In this document: positions 1 through 10,476 of the stretch, in pieces
Position numbering within the stretch: the first letter of the stretch is position 1
Layout: every line of letters starts with the position of its first letter
Source: Cedecea lapagei
GTDB lineage: Bacteria > Pseudomonadota > Gammaproteobacteria > Enterobacterales > Enterobacteriaceae
Reading direction: 5' to 3'
DNA: 64,000 nt
Assembly: GCF_900635955.1 (NCBI RefSeq)
Contig: NZ_LR134201.1
Coordinates: 3,968,001 to 4,032,000, forward strand
Made by a program: the position numbers and the translations under genes
Notes under the pieces: generated by a model
Told to the model about the DNA's origin: nothing
The model's input: the letters and a program-made list of their open reading frames with translations, nothing else
Databases searched by the model: none

Positions 1-555
1 ATCGTGACAATTGACGACGGCCACAAAGGGATCGTCCTGAAGCGGATGGATCTCCAGCGTTTCAGGCACTGAACTGTCCAGCGCGCCCAGCCCAAAGTCC
101 AGCTGACCGCTCTCAAGCTGGGCGATCAGCGCATCGTTGGTCCGGTCATGAAACTCCACGCGCAGACGGGGGAAAGCCTCTGCAATACGTTGAGGAATAT
201 CAGGGAACAGCAGGCTGCCCACCGACGGCACCAGCCCAATTCGCAGCGTGCCGTCACCGCCGTCCTGAACAATGCGCTGCATATCGTCAAACGCTCGCTG
301 CGCGACGTTGAGCACGCGTTCAGCGTGAGGCAGCAGGGCCGCGCCTAAATCCGTCAGCGTTACGGCGGCGGCGGTGCGGTTGACCAGCTTCCCGCCGAGC
401 ACGGATTCGATCTGCCGCAGCGCGCTACTCAGCGCGGGCTGGCTAATGGCGAGCCGGTTGGCGGTGTCGGTAAAATGACGAAGTTTGGCCAGCGTCACAA
501 AATACTGGATCTGTTTTAACGAGAGAGCGGGAAGTCGCTGCCAGGGTTCAGCCAT
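1..555 (-). CDS. LysR-family transcriptional regulator (C-terminus outside window)
   Basis: Reading on the minus strand from ATG at 555, the frame stays open to the window edge for 185 codons. Residues ~12-70 form a typical LysR winged helix (ALSLKQIQYFVTLAKLRHF, then SQPALSSALRQIE), followed from ~95 by the start of the periplasmic-binding-like effector domain (LRIGLVPSVGSLLFP). The C-terminal part of the ~300-residue family length is missing because the window ends. It is divergent from the adenine deaminase and permease genes, with 134 bp between the two start codons. By the usual LysR logic it probably controls them in response to a purine-related ligand, but this is inferred from position only. 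Confidence 0.9.
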   Translation of the reverse strand, partial: MAEPWQRLPALSLKQIQYFVTLAKLRHFTDTANRLAISQPALSSALRQIESVLGGKLVNRTAAAVTLTDLGAALLPHAERVLNVAQRAFDDMQRIVQDGGDGTLRIGLVPSVGSLLFPDIPQRIAEAFPRLRVEFHDRTNDALIAQLESGQLDFGLGALDSSVPETLEIHPLQDDPFVAVVNCHD

Positions 556-689
556 GGGAATCAGGGGTTACCAGGTAAACGTTTGCCACAGGATAAACGT
601 TTCTTATCGGCTGATAAATTAAATCATCTGGGCAAAGCGCTTTCCCCTGCCTAGAGTAGCCGCCAGACCCTCTTTTTCGGAATCCAGCC

Positions 690-2477
690 ATGACCTCTGC
701 TGATTTACGCCGCCGCGCGGTAAAAGCTGCCCTCGGCGAAGCTTCTTTCGACCTGCTCCTGACCAATGGCCGGGTTGTCGATATGGCAACGGGCGAAATC
801 CGCGAAGCGGATGTCGGTCTCATCGGCACGCTTATCGCCAGCGTTCATCCTCGTGGTAGCCGCAAAGATGCCGCTCAGATCCACGATCTGGCCGGAAGCT
901 ACCTCAGCCCAGGCTTGATGGATACTCACGTACACGTTGAGAGCTCCCATCTGCCTCCCGCTCGCTATGCCGAAATCGTCGTAGCTCAGGGCACCACGAC
1001 CATCTTCTGGGACCCGCACGAGCTGGCAAATGTGCTGGGTATCGAGGGCGTGCGTTATGCCGTAGACGCCAGCCGCAATTTGCCGCTGCGCGTGATCTGC
1101 GCGGCGCCGTCCAGCGTGCCTTCAACGCCAGGGCTGGAAATGTCTGGCGCAGATTTTGCCGGTAAAGAGATGGAAACCCTGCTCTCGTGGCCTGAGGTTG
1201 CGGGCGTAGCTGAAGTTATGGATATGCACGGCGTGCTTAACAGCAGTGAGAGAATGCTGGAAATTCTCAACGCCGGGCTGGAGAGCGGAAAACTGATTGA
1301 AGGCCATGCACGCGGCCTTAGCGGAGCAGGACTACAGGCCTACCTTGCCGCTGGCGTGACTTCCGACCATGAGCTCACCTCTGCGGCCGACGCGCTGGAA
1401 AAGCTACGTGCAGGGCTAACCCTCGAAATCCGTGGCTCCCACCCTTATCTGCTGCCTGAGATCGTTGAAGCTCTTAACGGCCTGCCGCATCTTTCCTCGC
1501 AGGTCACCGTCTGCACCGATGATGTGCCGCCGGATATGCTGCTGGCGAAAGGCGGTATTGTTGCCCTGCTTAACCTGCTTATTGAGCACGGTATGAAGGC
1601 TACGGACGCTTTGCGTCTGGCCACGCTGAATGCTTCACTGCGCCTGCAGCGCCCGGATCTCGGCCTGATAGCCGCCGGCCGTACCGCCGACCTGGTGGTA
1701 TTTGATTCGCTGGAAACCCTAAGCGCCAAAACCGTTTACGTCGCCGGTAAGCTCGTCGCCGAACGGGGAAAAATGCTGGAGCCCGTCGCGTCACCGTCTA
1801 TTGTTCCCCCGCGAGATACTGTCCGGCTGCAGCAGCTGAGTCCAAACGATTTTGTTCTCAAGGTGCCGGTGAACAACGGGCGTGCTCGCCTGCGCCATAT
1901 CAAAGGCGCTCGTTTTACCCAGTGGAGCGAAGTCGAGGTGGAAGTCCGCAACGGCGAAGTCCTGCTACCTGAAGGCTTCAGCCTGATTTGGGTTCAGCAC
2001 CGCCATGGCCGCCATGAGGCAAAACCTCAGCTGGCGCTGCTGGAAGGCTGGGGAGAACTGCGCGGTGCAATAGCCACCACCTACTCGCACGACTCGCATA
2101 ACCTCGTCGTCCTCGGCAGAGATCCGCAGGACATGGCGCTCGCCGCTAACGAGCTGATCGCCTGTGGAGGCGGTATGGCGCTTAGCCAGAACGGGCAGAT
2201 GCTGGCTAAGGTAGAAATGCCGATCGCCGGGATGCTCTCCGATCTGCCTGCCGCCGAGCTGGCGGAGCAGTTTGCTCAACTTCGTGAACTGAGCAATAAA
2301 GTCGCCGACTGGGAGCCGCCGTACCGCGTGTTCAAGGCTATCGAAGGTACCTGTCTGGCCTGTAACGCCGGGCCACATTTGACCGATCTTGGCCTGACGG
2401 ATGGCAGTACTCGCCAGATCGTCGATCCGCTTATTGAATGCCACGAACACCCGGCAGACGCACACACAACACATTAA
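690..2477 (+). CDS. ade: adenine deaminase
   Basis: Converts adenine to hypoxanthine and ammonia in the cytoplasm, feeding purine salvage or use of adenine as nitrogen source. The 595-residue protein is close in length to E. coli Ade (588). Metal-binding amidohydrolase motifs are present: HVHVES at ~80-85, DPHELAN at ~108-114, GHARGLSG at ~205-212, SDHELT at ~225-230 and CTDDVPPD at ~275-282. A C-terminal adenine deaminase domain begins at ~400. The ATG at 690 lies 134 bp from the divergent LysR gene, and the NCS2 permease follows 16 bp after the stop, so the two probably form one operon for adenine uptake and breakdown. Confidence 0.95.
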   Translation: MTSADLRRRAVKAALGEASFDLLLTNGRVVDMATGEIREADVGLIGTLIASVHPRGSRKDAAQIHDLAGSYLSPGLMDTHVHVESSHLPPARYAEIVVAQGTTTIFWDPHELANVLGIEGVRYAVDASRNLPLRVICAAPSSVPSTPGLEMSGADFAGKEMETLLSWPEVAGVAEVMDMHGVLNSSERMLEILNAGLESGKLIEGHARGLSGAGLQAYLAAGVTSDHELTSAADALEKLRAGLTLEIRGSHPYLLPEIVEALNGLPHLSSQVTVCTDDVPPDMLLAKGGIVALLNLLIEHGMKATDALRLATLNASLRLQRPDLGLIAAGRTADLVVFDSLETLSAKTVYVAGKLVAERGKMLEPVASPSIVPPRDTVRLQQLSPNDFVLKVPVNNGRARLRHIKGARFTQWSEVEVEVRNGEVLLPEGFSLIWVQHRHGRHEAKPQLALLEGWGELRGAIATTYSHDSHNLVVLGRDPQDMALAANELIACGGGMALSQNGQMLAKVEMPIAGMLSDLPAAELAEQFAQLRELSNKVADWEPPYRVFKAIEGTCLACNAGPHLTDLGLTDGSTRQIVDPLIECHEHPADAHTTH

Positions 2478-2493
2478 TCCGGAGAGCCAAATA

Positions 2494-3837
2494 ATGGCCG
2501 AAAATTCAGTGACTCAGGCCGCCAGTGAAAGCTGGCTGGAGCGGCGATTCCAGCTTCGCAGCCGCCAAAGCAAAGTGAAAACCGAATGCCTCGCGGGCGT
2601 CACCGGCTTTCTTGCCGCCGCTTACCTTCTGGTCGTTATCCCCGGCCTGCTTGCCGTGGGCGGCATGGATAAGGGCGCGGCGACCACAGGGACGATTATC
2701 GTCTTCGTCATCGGCACTCTGCTGATGGCGTTTTACGGCAATCTGCCGTTTATTGTCGGGCCGGGCATCGGCGGCTCGGTGCTGGTCGGCGTAACGCTAG
2801 CCGGAAGCGAGCATATCGGCTGGCAGATTGGCCTCGGCATAGCCTGCTGGTCCGGTATTCTGTTCTTTGCTCTGACCCGTCTTGGCCTGCGTGAAGTGGT
2901 CACGCGCTCGGTACCGCAGTCGATCAAGCTTGGGCTTACGGCCTCCATCGGCCTGTTCGTTGCGGTGCTGGGCTTCCGCAACGCCGGGCTGGTGCTGGCA
3001 AACGCCAAAACCAACGCGCTGGCGCTCGGCGACTTTACTTCTGCCGGGGCAATTGTGGCCCTGTGCGGCCTGTTCCTGGCGATTGCGCTTCAGGCTCGCC
3101 GCGTACCGGGTGCCATTCTGTGGGCGATTCTGTTTGCCACATTGGTCGGCATTCCTCTGGGCGTCACCCACCTGCCGCAAAGCTTTATCGCGATGCCGCA
3201 CTCGCTGGCGCCGGTGTTGGGCCACGTCGATATGCTCGGCGCGCTGAACATCGCCTTCCTGCCGTTCCTGTTTGTCTTCTTTGCGTCGGAATTTTTCTCC
3301 ACCATGGGCACCACGCTGGCGGTAGGCGGCGAAGCCGGGCTGCTGGACGAACACGGCAACATGCAGCACATCAACAGGCCGTTTATGGTCGACTCTATTG
3401 CCGCCGCGCTTGGCCCGTGGGTCGGCATTCCGGCGGCTACGGCGCTGATCGAGTCCTCGGCGGCGGCAGAAGCCGGCGGTAAAACCGGCCTGACCGCGCT
3501 GGCGGCAGCGGTAATGTTCCTGCTGATGCTGCTGTTCACGCCTGTCGCCCTGATGATCCCTAAAGAAGCCACCGCGCCCGCACTGATCCTTATCGGCCTG
3601 AACATGTTCAGCGGCCTGCGCAAGGTGGATCTGGGGAACTTTACCGACGGCCTGCCGGTACTGATGATGGTGATGATCACGCTTATCGCCAACAGCTTCG
3701 GCACCGGGATCGCCGGCGGCCTGCTGTTCTACATCATCATTAAAGTGATTGCCGGTAAGTGGCGTGAAATCCCGGTGGGGCTTTATCTGCTGGCCATTCC
3801 GCTGGTCTACTACTTCGCAACGTTGGTGAAGCACTAG
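2494..3837 (+). CDS. NCS2-family purine (adenine/guanine/hypoxanthine) permease
   Basis: Proton-coupled nucleobase permease of the inner membrane, 447 residues, with about 12-14 hydrophobic segments and the AzgA/GhxP/AdePQ-type signature (ECLAGVTGFLAAAYLLVVIP at ~31-50, FFASEFFSTMGT near 265). The frame is open further upstream to 2401, but that would overlap ade. The ATG at 2494 has a GGAG sequence 10 bp before it and gives the family length. Pairing with adenine deaminase suggests adenine as main substrate; E. coli has four close paralogs (AdeP, AdeQ, GhxP, GhxQ) and the exact ortholog cannot be told by eye. Confidence 0.9.
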   Translation: MAENSVTQAASESWLERRFQLRSRQSKVKTECLAGVTGFLAAAYLLVVIPGLLAVGGMDKGAATTGTIIVFVIGTLLMAFYGNLPFIVGPGIGGSVLVGVTLAGSEHIGWQIGLGIACWSGILFFALTRLGLREVVTRSVPQSIKLGLTASIGLFVAVLGFRNAGLVLANAKTNALALGDFTSAGAIVALCGLFLAIALQARRVPGAILWAILFATLVGIPLGVTHLPQSFIAMPHSLAPVLGHVDMLGALNIAFLPFLFVFFASEFFSTMGTTLAVGGEAGLLDEHGNMQHINRPFMVDSIAAALGPWVGIPAATALIESSAAAEAGGKTGLTALAAAVMFLLMLLFTPVALMIPKEATAPALILIGLNMFSGLRKVDLGNFTDGLPVLMMVMITLIANSFGTGIAGGLLFYIIIKVIAGKWREIPVGLYLLAIPLVYYFATLVKH

Positions 3838-3843
3838 AAACAG

Positions 3844-3870
3844 AAAAGCCCTCTTTCGAGGGCTTTTTTC
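3844..3870. terminator. bidirectional rho-independent terminator
   Basis: Stem AAGCCCTC / GAGGGCTT with a TTTC loop, preceded by A residues and followed by T6. It sits between the convergent purine permease and hldE and can serve both. Confidence 0.9.
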
Positions 3871-3882
3871 TCAGCGGCTGAT

Positions 3883-5310
3883 TTAGCCGTTGCTCTGGAT
3901 CTTCTTGATAATATTGGTAGTGGAGCAGCCATCTTCGAAGTTCAGCACCATCACCTCACCGCCGTTGGCCCAAACTTCCTGGCTGCCGGCAATCTGCTCT
4001 GGCTTATAGTCGCCACCTTTCACCAGCCGATCCGGCAGGATCTCACCAATCAGGCGCTGCGGGGTGTCTTCTTCAAACAGCACAACCCAGTCCACCGCTT
4101 CCAGCGCCGCCAGCACGATCATTCGCTGATCCTGGGGGTTAACCGGCCGCGTTTCCCCTTTCAGGCGTTTGGTTGAAGCATCGCTGTTTACCGCAACAAT
4201 CAGGCGATCGCCAAGCTTGCGGGCGTTTGCCAGATAAGAAACGTGACCTGCATGCAGAATATCGAACACGCCGTTGGTCATCACCACACGCTCGCCGCGC
4301 TTGCGGGCAGCGGCGACAGCAACTTTCAGCTCGGCTTCGGTCATCACGCCAAAACCTGTTTCCGCGCGACCTCGAACCGCGTTTTCCAGCTCAACCGGAG
4401 AAACGGTAGAGGTCCCCAGCTTGCCGACAACCACGCCCGCCGCCGCATTCGCAAAGTAGCAGGCTTCTTCCAGCGAGTTCCCCGCGGCCAGCGTTGCCGC
4501 CAGCACGCCGATCACCGTATCACCGGCACCGGTCACGTCATAGACTTCCTGCGCCTGGGTTGGCAGATGGAAAGGTTCAATCCCCGGCTGCAGCAGCGTC
4601 ATGCCCTGCTCGGAGCGAGTCACCAGCAGCGCCGACAGTTCATAATCGGCAATCAGCTTCATGCCGCGCTCAACCAGCTCGGCTTCGGTCTTGCACTTGC
4701 CAACCACGGCTTCAAATTCGGAAAGGTTTGGGGTCAGCAGCGTGGCGCCGCGATAACGCTCAAAGTCGGTGCCTTTCGGGTCGATAAGCACCGGCACCTT
4801 TGCTTCACGAGCGAGGCGAATCATCTGCTGTACGGAAGCCAGCGCGCCTTTTGCGTAGTCAGAAAGCACCAGAGCGCCAATCTGCGGCAGAGCCTGGCTG
4901 ATGCGCTCGTGCAGCGGTTCAGGATCGACGCCCTCAAACCCTTCTTCAAAATCGAGGCGAATCAGTTGCTGGTTACGGGACAGCACGCGCAGCTTGGTAA
5001 TCGTCGGGTGAGTCGGAACGGAAACGAAGTCGCACTTCACGTTAACCCCGGCCAGGCTTTGGCTGAGCGCGCGAGCCGCATCGTCAATACCGGTCAGGCC
5101 AACCAGGCGAGAATTTGCCCCCAACGAAGCAATGTTCATCGCTACGTTAGCCGCGCCGCCGGGGCGTTCTTCGATGGTATCGACTTTCACTACCGGCACC
5201 GGAGCTTCCGGCGAAATACGGCTGGTTGGGCCGTACCAGTAGCGATCCAGCATCACATCACCAACCACCATGACGCCTGCACGGCTGTATTCGGGCAGCG
5301 TTACTTTCAT
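3883..5310 (-). CDS. hldE: bifunctional heptose 7-phosphate kinase / heptose 1-phosphate adenylyltransferase
   Basis: Makes ADP-glycero-manno-heptose for the LPS inner core in two cytoplasmic steps. 475 residues (E. coli HldE 477). The N-terminal PfkB/ribokinase domain shows GDVMLDRY (~17-24), GGAANVA (~51-57) and the catalytic AGDT motif near 262. The C-terminal nucleotidyltransferase domain shows [11 protein letters not shown] near 350, with the HxGH signature. The ATG at 5310 is preceded by GGAGAG; the longer upstream frame would overlap glnE and is not used. It follows glnE by 49 bp in the same direction, the order seen in E. coli (ygiF-glnE-hldE). Confidence 0.97.
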   Translation of the reverse strand: MKVTLPEYSRAGVMVVGDVMLDRYWYGPTSRISPEAPVPVVKVDTIEERPGGAANVAMNIASLGANSRLVGLTGIDDAARALSQSLAGVNVKCDFVSVPTHPTITKLRVLSRNQQLIRLDFEEGFEGVDPEPLHERISQALPQIGALVLSDYAKGALASVQQMIRLAREAKVPVLIDPKGTDFERYRGATLLTPNLSEFEAVVGKCKTEAELVERGMKLIADYELSALLVTRSEQGMTLLQPGIEPFHLPTQAQEVYDVTGAGDTVIGVLAATLAAGNSLEEACYFANAAAGVVVGKLGTSTVSPVELENAVRGRAETGFGVMTEAELKVAVAAARKRGERVVMTNGVFDILHAGHVSYLANARKLGDRLIVAVNSDASTKRLKGETRPVNPQDQRMIVLAALEAVDWVVLFEEDTPQRLIGEILPDRLVKGGDYKPEQIAGSQEVWANGGEVMVLNFEDGCSTTNIIKKIQSNG

Positions 5311-5359
5311 TCCTAACTCTCCAGCGAGGGATAAAATTTTGCGCGGGATGATAACATAA

Positions 5360-8218
5360 TTATGCCTCCGCGCGCGTTTGCGGCTCGCCCAACCACTTCC
5401 GCCAGCTGCGTTGCACCTGCTCACGCTCCTCAACAAAGGCTTCCAGCGCAACGTTTCCGGGCAATTCCTGCAGCGCCAGATGGTGCAATTCATCACGCAG
5501 CGTGACATAGGCGTGGGTCAGGGCTTTGGCCTCGGCTTCGTCCATAATGTCGTTCTGCGCCATTAATTCCAGAATACGCACGTTATCGGACCAGCGCGTG
5601 AGCTTTGGCGCCTCGCTGGCATAGCGCAGCACCAGATATTGCGTAATAAATTCGATATCGGTGATCCCGCCCTCATCGGCTTTAATATCAAAGCGATCGC
5701 GGTGTTTATTGCCCAAATGAGCGCGCATTTTTTCACGCATCTCGCGCACTTCAACCTGCAAGCCTTCTCCTTCCCGCGGCGTGCACAGGATCTCGCGGCG
5801 AATGGCATCAAACTGGCGGTTAAGGGCCGGGTCGCCGTACACCACGCGGGCGCGAACCAGCGCCTGATGTTCCCAGGTCCAGGCTTCATTCTTCTGATAA
5901 TCAGCAAAAGATTCAGCGGTAGTCACCAGCATACCTGCCGCCCCGGATGGCCTGAGGCGCGCGTCAACTTCGTACAAAATCCCGGTCGAGGTACGCGTGC
6001 TGAACAGATGCATGATGCGCTGCGCCAGGCGCAGATAAAACTGGCGACCATCGATTTCACGCTCGCCGTCGGTCATCACTTCCATCGGGCAATCGTGCAG
6101 GAAGACCAGGTCGAGATCGGAGCTATATCCCAGCTCCCAGCCGCCCAGTTTGCCGTAGCCCAGAACGGCAAAGCCTCGCCCCTCTCTGTCCTGCAGATGG
6201 CGAGGCTGGCCATAGCGCGCCACCATTTGCATCCAGGCACGCTGTATCACCGCATCAAGAATAGCCTCGGCAAGCCAGGTCAGGTGATCGCTAACTTTCA
6301 TGACCGGCAGAGTGCCCGCGATATCGGCAGCCGCCACACGCAGCATCTGCGCCTGTTTGAACTGGCGTAATGCTTCCAGCTGCTGCTCTTCATCTTCGTC
6401 CGGCACGCGAAGCAGATACTGGCGGAGTTCGTCGCGATAGGCATCGGTTGCCGTTGGCTGATACAGCGTATTGGGATCAAGCAGCTCATCCAGCAGCAGA
6501 GGATAGCTGGCAAGCTGCGCGGCAATCATCGGCGAGGCTGCGCACAGCGTAATCAGGTGTTTGAGCGCGCCAGGGAATTCGCTGAGGAGTTCCAGATAGG
6601 TCGTGCGGGTGAGGATCCCAAACAGCAGCGGCGTTAACCGGGAAAACGTTAGCGGCGCGTCGGCCCTGGAGCAGACTTCGCTCAACAGGTTCGGCAGCAG
6701 CTGATCCAGCACCTGACGACCCCGTGGGCCGATGGTACGTTTATCGATTTCCTGCCGGAAATGGCTAACCTGCTTCAGCAGCTCGGCCCTCGCCTCGGCG
6801 GTTAAATGGCTAAGTACCGCCGTGTTTTCATCCGCGTCCAGGGCGTCAATCCAGAGCTCACGCCAGGCTTCAGAGATTTTATCCTCCTCGGCTTCGGGCT
6901 CATCGTCACCAATCAGATCGTTAAAGACCTGACGCACGTCGTTCATATGCAGCTGCAGCGTCTGCTGAAGCGCATCCCAGTCCTCCGCCTGCATCGCCCA
7001 CGCCAGGCGAGCCCGGTTGAGATCGTCACCCGGCAAGGTTTGCGTCTGTTCGTCATTGATACTTTGCAGCAGGTTCTCCAGCCGACGAAGATAGAGGTAG
7101 GCGTTGCGGAGTTTCAGCGCATCTTCTTCCGCAAGCAGATGGAGCTGCTGGATAGCTTCGAGGGTTGGCAACAGAGAGCGGGACTGCAGCGAAGGCTCTC
7201 GCCCGCCGCGGATAAGCTGGAAGACCTGAACGATAAACTCGATTTCGCGAATACCGCCCGCACCGAGCTTAATGTTGTCCGTGAGCCCCCGACGGCGGAC
7301 TTCGCGGGCAATCATGCCCTTCATATTACGCAGGGACTGGATCACGCTAAAATCGATGTAGCGACGGAAAATAAACGGCCGCAACATGTTACGCAGCTCC
7401 TGGCTCCACACGTCGTCGTTGTCGCCCATAATGCGCGCTTTCACCATCGCATAGCGCTCCCAGTCGCGCCCCTGCTCCTGGTAATAATCTTCCAGCGCGG
7501 CAAAGCTGAGCACCAGCGGGCCGCTGTCGCCAAACGGACGCAGACGCATATCCACGCGGTAAACAAAACCATCCTGCGTAGGCTGGTCGAGAACTTTAAT
7601 CAGGCGCTGCCCCATGCGGGTAAAGAACTGGGCATTATCAAGCTCGCGCCGTCCGCCCTGGGTTGAACCGTTTTCCGGCCAGGCAAAAATCAGGTCGATG
7701 TCCGAGGAGAAGTTCAGCTCGCCGCCGCCCAGCTTGCCCATGCCAAGAATGAGCAGCGGCTGCGGCTCTCCGGCAGCATTGCAGGGTGTGCCCCACTCGC
7801 GGCAGCAGGCGGCATAGAGCCAGTCGCGGGCGGCGACAATCAGCGTTTCAGCCAGCACGCTGAGCTGTTGCAGCGAACTTTGCGTATCGACCTGTTCCAG
7901 CGCCTGCGCCCAGGCAATCCTCACCATGATACGACGGCGGAAAAAACGCAGCGCTTTCATCAACGCCGCTTCATCGTGTATATCCTGTAAATCCTGCTGG
8001 AGCCAGGCGGCATAATGCCGCCATTCGTCAGCCTTCGGCGCGTCCTGCTGCAAGGTTTGCAGCCAGGCGGGATACGCCACCACGCTGTCACCAACAAAAT
8101 CACTTATCGCCAGCACCGCGCGAGCCTCGTCGCTCAGTGTCAGGGAGTCAATCTCTTGCGGCAGGCGCGGCAAAAACGCCTGCAGGTGCTGCTGTAATAA
8201 AGGAGTCAGCGATATCAT
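5360..8218 (-). CDS. glnE: bifunctional glutamine synthetase adenylyltransferase/deadenylase
   Basis: Adds or removes AMP on glutamine synthetase subunits in response to PII status and glutamine. 952 residues (E. coli 946). Two nucleotidyltransferase domains are visible: the deadenylase copy with [20 protein letters not shown] near 155-175 and the adenylylase copy with [20 protein letters not shown] near 685-705, each keeping the DxD pair. The first ~40 residues and the region around 450-500 diverge most from E. coli, as is common for this protein. It lies 23 bp after ygiF and 49 bp before hldE, so the three genes are probably co-transcribed. Confidence 0.97.
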   Translation of the reverse strand: MISLTPLLQQHLQAFLPRLPQEIDSLTLSDEARAVLAISDFVGDSVVAYPAWLQTLQQDAPKADEWRHYAAWLQQDLQDIHDEAALMKALRFFRRRIMVRIAWAQALEQVDTQSSLQQLSVLAETLIVAARDWLYAACCREWGTPCNAAGEPQPLLILGMGKLGGGELNFSSDIDLIFAWPENGSTQGGRRELDNAQFFTRMGQRLIKVLDQPTQDGFVYRVDMRLRPFGDSGPLVLSFAALEDYYQEQGRDWERYAMVKARIMGDNDDVWSQELRNMLRPFIFRRYIDFSVIQSLRNMKGMIAREVRRRGLTDNIKLGAGGIREIEFIVQVFQLIRGGREPSLQSRSLLPTLEAIQQLHLLAEEDALKLRNAYLYLRRLENLLQSINDEQTQTLPGDDLNRARLAWAMQAEDWDALQQTLQLHMNDVRQVFNDLIGDDEPEAEEDKISEAWRELWIDALDADENTAVLSHLTAEARAELLKQVSHFRQEIDKRTIGPRGRQVLDQLLPNLLSEVCSRADAPLTFSRLTPLLFGILTRTTYLELLSEFPGALKHLITLCAASPMIAAQLASYPLLLDELLDPNTLYQPTATDAYRDELRQYLLRVPDEDEEQQLEALRQFKQAQMLRVAAADIAGTLPVMKVSDHLTWLAEAILDAVIQRAWMQMVARYGQPRHLQDREGRGFAVLGYGKLGGWELGYSSDLDLVFLHDCPMEVMTDGEREIDGRQFYLRLAQRIMHLFSTRTSTGILYEVDARLRPSGAAGMLVTTAESFADYQKNEAWTWEHQALVRARVVYGDPALNRQFDAIRREILCTPREGEGLQVEVREMREKMRAHLGNKHRDRFDIKADEGGITDIEFITQYLVLRYASEAPKLTRWSDNVRILELMAQNDIMDEAEAKALTHAYVTLRDELHHLALQELPGNVALEAFVEEREQVQRSWRKWLGEPQTRAEA

Positions 8219-8241
8219 GGTGGGTATCCGTGGCCAGTCTA

Positions 8242-9540
8242 TTATTTCCCGCTATGCAGCCAGAAAGGCGCCTGCGAGATCGCTTCGTTTCGGTAATGCT
8301 CAATTTCGATACGCTGGCGGGTCACAATGGCGTAGCGCAGCCCCTGCCAGTTTTCCAGCCACGGCTGAGTTTGCGCATCGCTGTATACTCCGGCCAGCAG
8401 GCGAATCGAATCCGTCTCGCGAGCCAGGCGCGGCAGCTGGTCTGCGTAGCTGTCGCCCAGCGGACGCTGGAAGGTCTCTTTCAGCTCGGCCGCGTGGCGG
8501 GAAAGGTGGGTATCGGCAAAACGCTTGAAGGAGCCATCCAGCTTCGCGCGGCCTTTCTCATCAATAAACGCCTGCCACTGGCGCTCCACCAGCCAGCGGG
8601 TCAACGCCAGTTTGGCGCTGCTGGCCTGCGCGCTATAAATGATAGCCTCTGCCTTTTCGTCACCGGCAAAGCGTGCCTCAAGAGCGATAAGCTGCTCACG
8701 TAAGTGAGTGCTCGCCTTTCTTGGAATAAGGCCGCCAAACAGGGCAAGGGCATGGCGTACCAGGCCGATGGCATCGATAATCTGCTGTTTAGCGCCTTTT
8801 ACGCCGCTCAGCCACAGCTCCTCATGGTAGAGCCAGTGGCCAAGCGCCAGCTCCAGAGAGCCTTCCAGCCCTTGTTCAACGGTGGCTTTGGCCGGCGGAT
8901 AGAGCACGCCCAGCGGCTTCACTTCACGAGCGGCATTGCCCTGCGCCAGATGATATCCCCGCGCCGCTTTGCTCAGGCTGCCCTGACGCAGGCCGGGCTC
9001 GGTAACGAGGCTTTCAGCCAGCGCCAACAAATCTGCCGTCTCGCCGCTTAACAGCTCAAGTTCAAGCTCGCAGATCGGCGTATGGTGCTCCCCGGCTTTC
9101 ACTTCACCAAGATCCAACGCCAGCTCAATACGGCTTGCACCGTGAGTAACCACCCACTTTTCCCGCGCAAAGTCGGTGCTGAACAGCGGCTTAACGTCGG
9201 CCTGAAGTGCCGTGACGTCCAGCCCTTCCGGCCACACCTCCGCAGGCAGCAACGCGAGATCCAGCTCGGGTTTGCTGAGCTCGACGTTGTATTCAGGGCG
9301 CTGATGCAGCCCGCCGGTCACCCGCCCGGCGATTTTCATCGTCATTTCATAACGGCCAGCATCACCGCGTATGCGCAGCCCCATATCGTGGCGACGCAGC
9401 TGATTATCAGCGGTTTCGTAGTAGATATTAAGCAGCTGGCGGGGGGCGCTGTGCTCACCCGGCAGGTCGTTTAGCTTGTTACGCAGCGCGTCTAGCGCGG
9501 CAGGGTTAACGATGAATTTGAGTTCGATTTCCTGAGCCAT
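8242..9540 (-). CDS. ygiF: inorganic triphosphatase (CYTH-CHAD protein)
   Basis: Hydrolyses inorganic tripolyphosphate. 432 residues (E. coli YgiF 433). The N-terminal CYTH domain starts with the family ExExK signature (EIELK at residues 4-8) and continues to ~200. A C-terminal CHAD helical domain rich in conserved His and Arg follows from ~220 to the end. The ATG at 9540 matches the E. coli start; an upstream in-frame extension to 9624 lacks family similarity. First gene of the probable ygiF-glnE-hldE transcript and divergent from ygiM. Confidence 0.95.
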   Translation of the reverse strand: MAQEIELKFIVNPAALDALRNKLNDLPGEHSAPRQLLNIYYETADNQLRRHDMGLRIRGDAGRYEMTMKIAGRVTGGLHQRPEYNVELSKPELDLALLPAEVWPEGLDVTALQADVKPLFSTDFAREKWVVTHGASRIELALDLGEVKAGEHHTPICELELELLSGETADLLALAESLVTEPGLRQGSLSKAARGYHLAQGNAAREVKPLGVLYPPAKATVEQGLEGSLELALGHWLYHEELWLSGVKGAKQQIIDAIGLVRHALALFGGLIPRKASTHLREQLIALEARFAGDEKAEAIIYSAQASSAKLALTRWLVERQWQAFIDEKGRAKLDGSFKRFADTHLSRHAAELKETFQRPLGDSYADQLPRLARETDSIRLLAGVYSDAQTQPWLENWQGLRYAIVTRQRIEIEHYRNEAISQAPFWLHSGK

Positions 9541-9775
9541 GTCTTCTTTACTTTTGTTTACGTCACACCAGGCAATTTCCTGGCGAACTAAATAGCGTCG
9601 ATTAGGTCTGTAATAGTACGACAAAATACCCCTTCGGGTAGCGAATTTGCGGTAGTGGAGGAACGCCGGATGGTCATAATGACATCAGGATGATTCTCAT
9701 TCAGGTTTACGGATTGCGCCGTCAGACTGTTGCCACTACTATCGTTCCACACTTTATGAAAATAACGATGAACTA
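9541..9775. other. divergent intergenic region ygiF/ygiM
   Basis: 235 bp holding the promoters of ygiF (leftward) and ygiM (rightward). No gene and no operator that I can name with confidence. Confidence 0.5.
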
Positions 9776-10396
9776 ATGCAGAAATTACGCCTGATTTGCC
9801 TCACTTTGCTCTCTCTTAGCGTTTCCGTCGTGGCTCATGCCGAAGAAAAACGTTATGTCTCTGATGAATTAAACACCTGGGTTCGCAGCGGCCCGGGCGA
9901 TAACTACCGCCTGGTGGGCACCGTCAACGCAGGGGAAGAAGTGACGCTGCTGCAAAGCAACGAAGAGACCAAATATGGCCAGGTGCGCGACAGCAACGGG
10001 CGTACCTCCTGGATCCCTCTTGCGCAGCTGAGCACCAGCCCAAGCCTGCGTACCCGCGTACCGGACCTGGAAAATCAGGTGAAAACGCTGACCGACAAGC
10101 TGAACAATATCGACACCACCTGGAACCAGCGCACGGCAGAGATGCAGCAGAAGGTTGCCCAGAGCGACACCGTGATTAACGGCCTGAAGGACGAAAATCA
10201 GCAGCTCAAAAACCAGCTGATCGTCGCCCAGAAAAAGGTGAATGCCGCTAACGTACAGCTTGACGACAAACAGCGCGCCATCATCATGCAGTGGTTTATG
10301 TATGGCGGTGGTGTCGCAGGGTTTGGCCTGCTGATTGGCCTGCTGCTGCCTCACATGATCCCAAGCCGCAAGAAGAAAGACCGCTGGATGAACTAG
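9776..10396 (+). CDS. ygiM: TIGR04211-type SH3 domain membrane protein YgiM
   Basis: 206 residues. A cleavable-type signal sequence (residues 1-22, ending VVAHA) leads into a bacterial SH3 domain (~25-90; the segment WVRSGPGDNYRLVGTV is typical). A coiled coil follows (~95-165, LENQVKTLTDKLNNIDTTWN), and a C-terminal membrane helix (~172-193) ends in a basic tail RKKKDRW. It is therefore an inner-membrane-anchored protein with its SH3 domain in the periplasm. The biochemical role is not settled. It precedes cca by 80 bp, as in E. coli. Confidence 0.92.
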   Translation: MQKLRLICLTLLSLSVSVVAHAEEKRYVSDELNTWVRSGPGDNYRLVGTVNAGEEVTLLQSNEETKYGQVRDSNGRTSWIPLAQLSTSPSLRTRVPDLENQVKTLTDKLNNIDTTWNQRTAEMQQKVAQSDTVINGLKDENQQLKNQLIVAQKKVNAANVQLDDKQRAIIMQWFMYGGGVAGFGLLIGLLLPHMIPSRKKKDRWMN

Positions 10397-10476
10397 CGGT
10401 GATACATTAGCCGTTGATTCCCCCTCGCATCTACACTTACCATTCGTGGTTCAATCATGGTGCTGGGGTGTAGAGC

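Noticed and set aside
2797..3834. 345-codon open frame opposite the purine permease
   Set aside because: Composition (Gln, Arg and His rich, no hydrophobic core) is typical of an antisense frame of a membrane protein gene; the permease on the other strand is certain.
4243..5316. 357-codon open frame opposite hldE
   Set aside because: Exact shadow of a conserved gene; no motif, ribosome site or neighbour supports it.
9690..9710. GATGATTCTCATTC resembling a Fur box before ygiM
   Set aside because: Too few matches to the 19-bp consensus, and ygiM is not a known iron gene.
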